Source: Candidatus Melainabacteria bacterium (lineage in GTDB: Bacteria; Cyanobacteriota; Vampirovibrionia; Obscuribacterales; Obscuribacteraceae). From it: a stretch of DNA of 64,000 nt. The translations under genes were made by a program, and so were the position numbers. Numbering within the stretch: the first letter of the stretch is position 1; each line of letters starts with the position of its first letter. The notes beneath the pieces are model-generated. The model saw nothing but the letters and a program-made list of their open reading frames with translations. It did no database searches and was not told the DNA's origin. Location of the stretch: NCBI GenBank assembly GCA_027451745.1, contig DAIDIP010000001.1, positions 1-64,000 on the forward strand, given 5' to 3'. This document shows positions 63,155 through 64,000 of the stretch, piece after piece.

Positions 63155-64000
63155 TCAAATCTGTATGCCACCAGTGGATTGAACGAGATCTTTTTCAGCT
63201 GAAAAATGGTTAACCAGTTGTTTCTCTTCTTTCTTCTTCTGAACTTGTTCTTTTACTTTTGCCGCTTTCCGTTCCAGGGCTTCTGCTTCCAATATTGCCA
63301 CATCTTTGGTGCCAATCGAATTCTGTCGTTGTTTCGATTTCCACTTTCCTTCATAGCCAGTTTTGTAATTGTTGATGTAACCAGCTGGGTGACGATCAAG
63401 GAAACCTACATAGGAGCCAGACTTTTGCGAGTTTTCGTCGCCTTCGACTGAAACTCTATGCGATTTGCCGTCCATTATTGGCATTCCATCTAAAACAAGC
63501 CCAGCTAATTTAATGGCTTTTGCAAACTCTAATTCAGGATTTTGCGCAGGCTCAATATGCAGCGTTTGCTTTGGTTCCATCCATTGCTTAAACGGCTCTA
63601 GAGAAATATCAGCTGGCACGTACCAGGATTTCTCGGTCCGGTCCCACTTAGCTCCAAGTGCCTTGGCTGGATCTTTTTCTGCAAATGGTACATCCAGGTA
63701 AATGCGATCGGAGTTAGTTCTTAGGGGCATATCTATTGCAGACACCATCACAGGATTCAGGACTTGTTCGGTGATCTTTTGCTCTTCGACTTTTTCTTGC
63801 AGCATCTCTCTGCCCTGAAGATATTTTGTAATTCTTTCGGCGTCTGCTGAAGCCCGGAAGAGCTCTCGCGGATCATCTTGCAGCATCTTTATCCATGAGG
63901 CAATGTACGCAACGTGCTGCCCTGGCTCATGGTCAATACCAAGTTTTTCGCCTAGCATTAAAGAGGCGATTTCTGCGCGCAATTCTTCTTTTGCGTATCC
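63155..64000 (-). CDS. ArdC-like/DUF5710 protein, N-terminal part beyond the window
   Basis: The frame is open to the right edge (YAKEELRAEIASLMLGEKLG), so the gene is cut there. The visible 281 residues start in the end of a zincin-like ArdC domain (GQHVAYIASWIKMLQDDPRELFRASADAE). A DUF5710 domain follows (IYLDVPFAEKDPAKALGAKW, then WYVP), then a linker and a basic, helical end. ArdC proteins on plasmids protect entering DNA from restriction; the metal site (HExxH) would be in the missing part. Its presence fits a mobilizable element. Confidence 0.75.
   Translation of the reverse strand, partial: GYAKEELRAEIASLMLGEKLGIDHEPGQHVAYIASWIKMLQDDPRELFRASADAERITKYLQGREMLQEKVEEQKITEQVLNPVMVSAIDMPLRTNSDRIYLDVPFAEKDPAKALGAKWDRTEKSWYVPADISLEPFKQWMEPKQTLHIEPAQNPELEFAKAIKLAGLVLDGMPIMDGKSHRVSVEGDENSQKSGSYVGFLDRHPAGYINNYKTGYEGKWKSKQRQNSIGTKDVAILEAEALERKAAKVKEQVQKKKEEKQLVNHFSAEKDLVQSTGGIQI

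Larger units (their letters stand above)
40267..64000. mobile_element. Integrative, probably mobilizable element (left part)
   Basis: Bounded on the left by the tRNA-Val fragment and its adjacent integrase, the region holds abortive-infection genes, a DprA/PRTase pair, a complete relaxosome set (traKLM, traJ, traI, oriT), a metal-efflux operon and an ArdC-like gene. Base composition is visibly richer in G+C than the chromosomal half and changes between modules, which suggests stepwise assembly. No mating-pair formation (T4SS) genes and no replication initiator are in view. Within the window it is at most mobilizable; a full conjugation set could lie beyond 64000. Confidence 0.75.

Overview
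The window is bacterial and has two unlike halves. Bases 1-38241 are A+T-rich chromosomal core. They hold grpE-dnaJ, a Fur-family regulator, cell-surface glycosyltransferases, trxB, a two-component pair, and an unbroken S10-spc-alpha ribosomal run on the minus strand (rpsJ to rpsI, with secY, adk, map, infA, rpoA, rpsD and truA). Several traits recall the Cyanobacteriota and especially their non-photosynthetic relatives (Vampirovibrionia / 'Ca. Melainabacteria'): the ribosomal run closing with rplQ-truA-rplM-rpsI, a histidine kinase with the SHDLQEPL H-box, and an Rcp1-like response regulator. rpsJ, zinc-type rpsN and rpsD inside the run differ from ordinary cyanobacteria. I hold this assignment only moderately.

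A complete IS701-type insertion sequence (38708-39965, 4-bp target duplication CTAA) follows the ribosomal genes and sits in what looks like a small secreted-protein gene. About 300 bp further on is a 54-nt 3' fragment of a tRNA-Val(UAC) gene (40267-40320, minus strand), next to a P4-type tyrosine integrase. This is the expected scar of an element integrated into the 3' end of a tRNA gene. I read everything from there to the right edge as one integrative, probably mobilizable element whose other end lies outside the window.

The element is modular. (i) Defence-like cargo: an AbiEi/AbiEii type IV toxin-antitoxin pair with a duplicated operator, and a translationally coupled pair of a DprA-like protein and a degenerate-HAD/ComF-like phosphoribosyltransferase. 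(ii) A transfer module laid out like the IncP (RP4) relaxase region: traK-traL-traM on one strand, traJ-traI on the other. The divergent gap between them carries a CCAG(C/T) motif repeated every 10 bp about 13 times and is the likely oriT. (iii) A metal-response operon on the minus strand: a MerR regulator with a 19-bp-spacer promoter, two small Cys-rich proteins, an RND adaptor fused to metal-binding domains, an RND pump, a TolC-like channel, and three small secreted Cys/His proteins, two of which share a repeated motif I do not recognise. (iv) The C-terminal part of an ArdC-like/DUF5710 protein cut by the right edge.

The observations I rate most worth following are the 10-bp phased array, the H-x-C-x-K-x2-H-x3-C-x-K-x-C secreted proteins, the DprA/PRTase pair, and related purine-rich leader elements in front of several core genes. 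No rRNA, intact tRNA or CRISPR array was seen.
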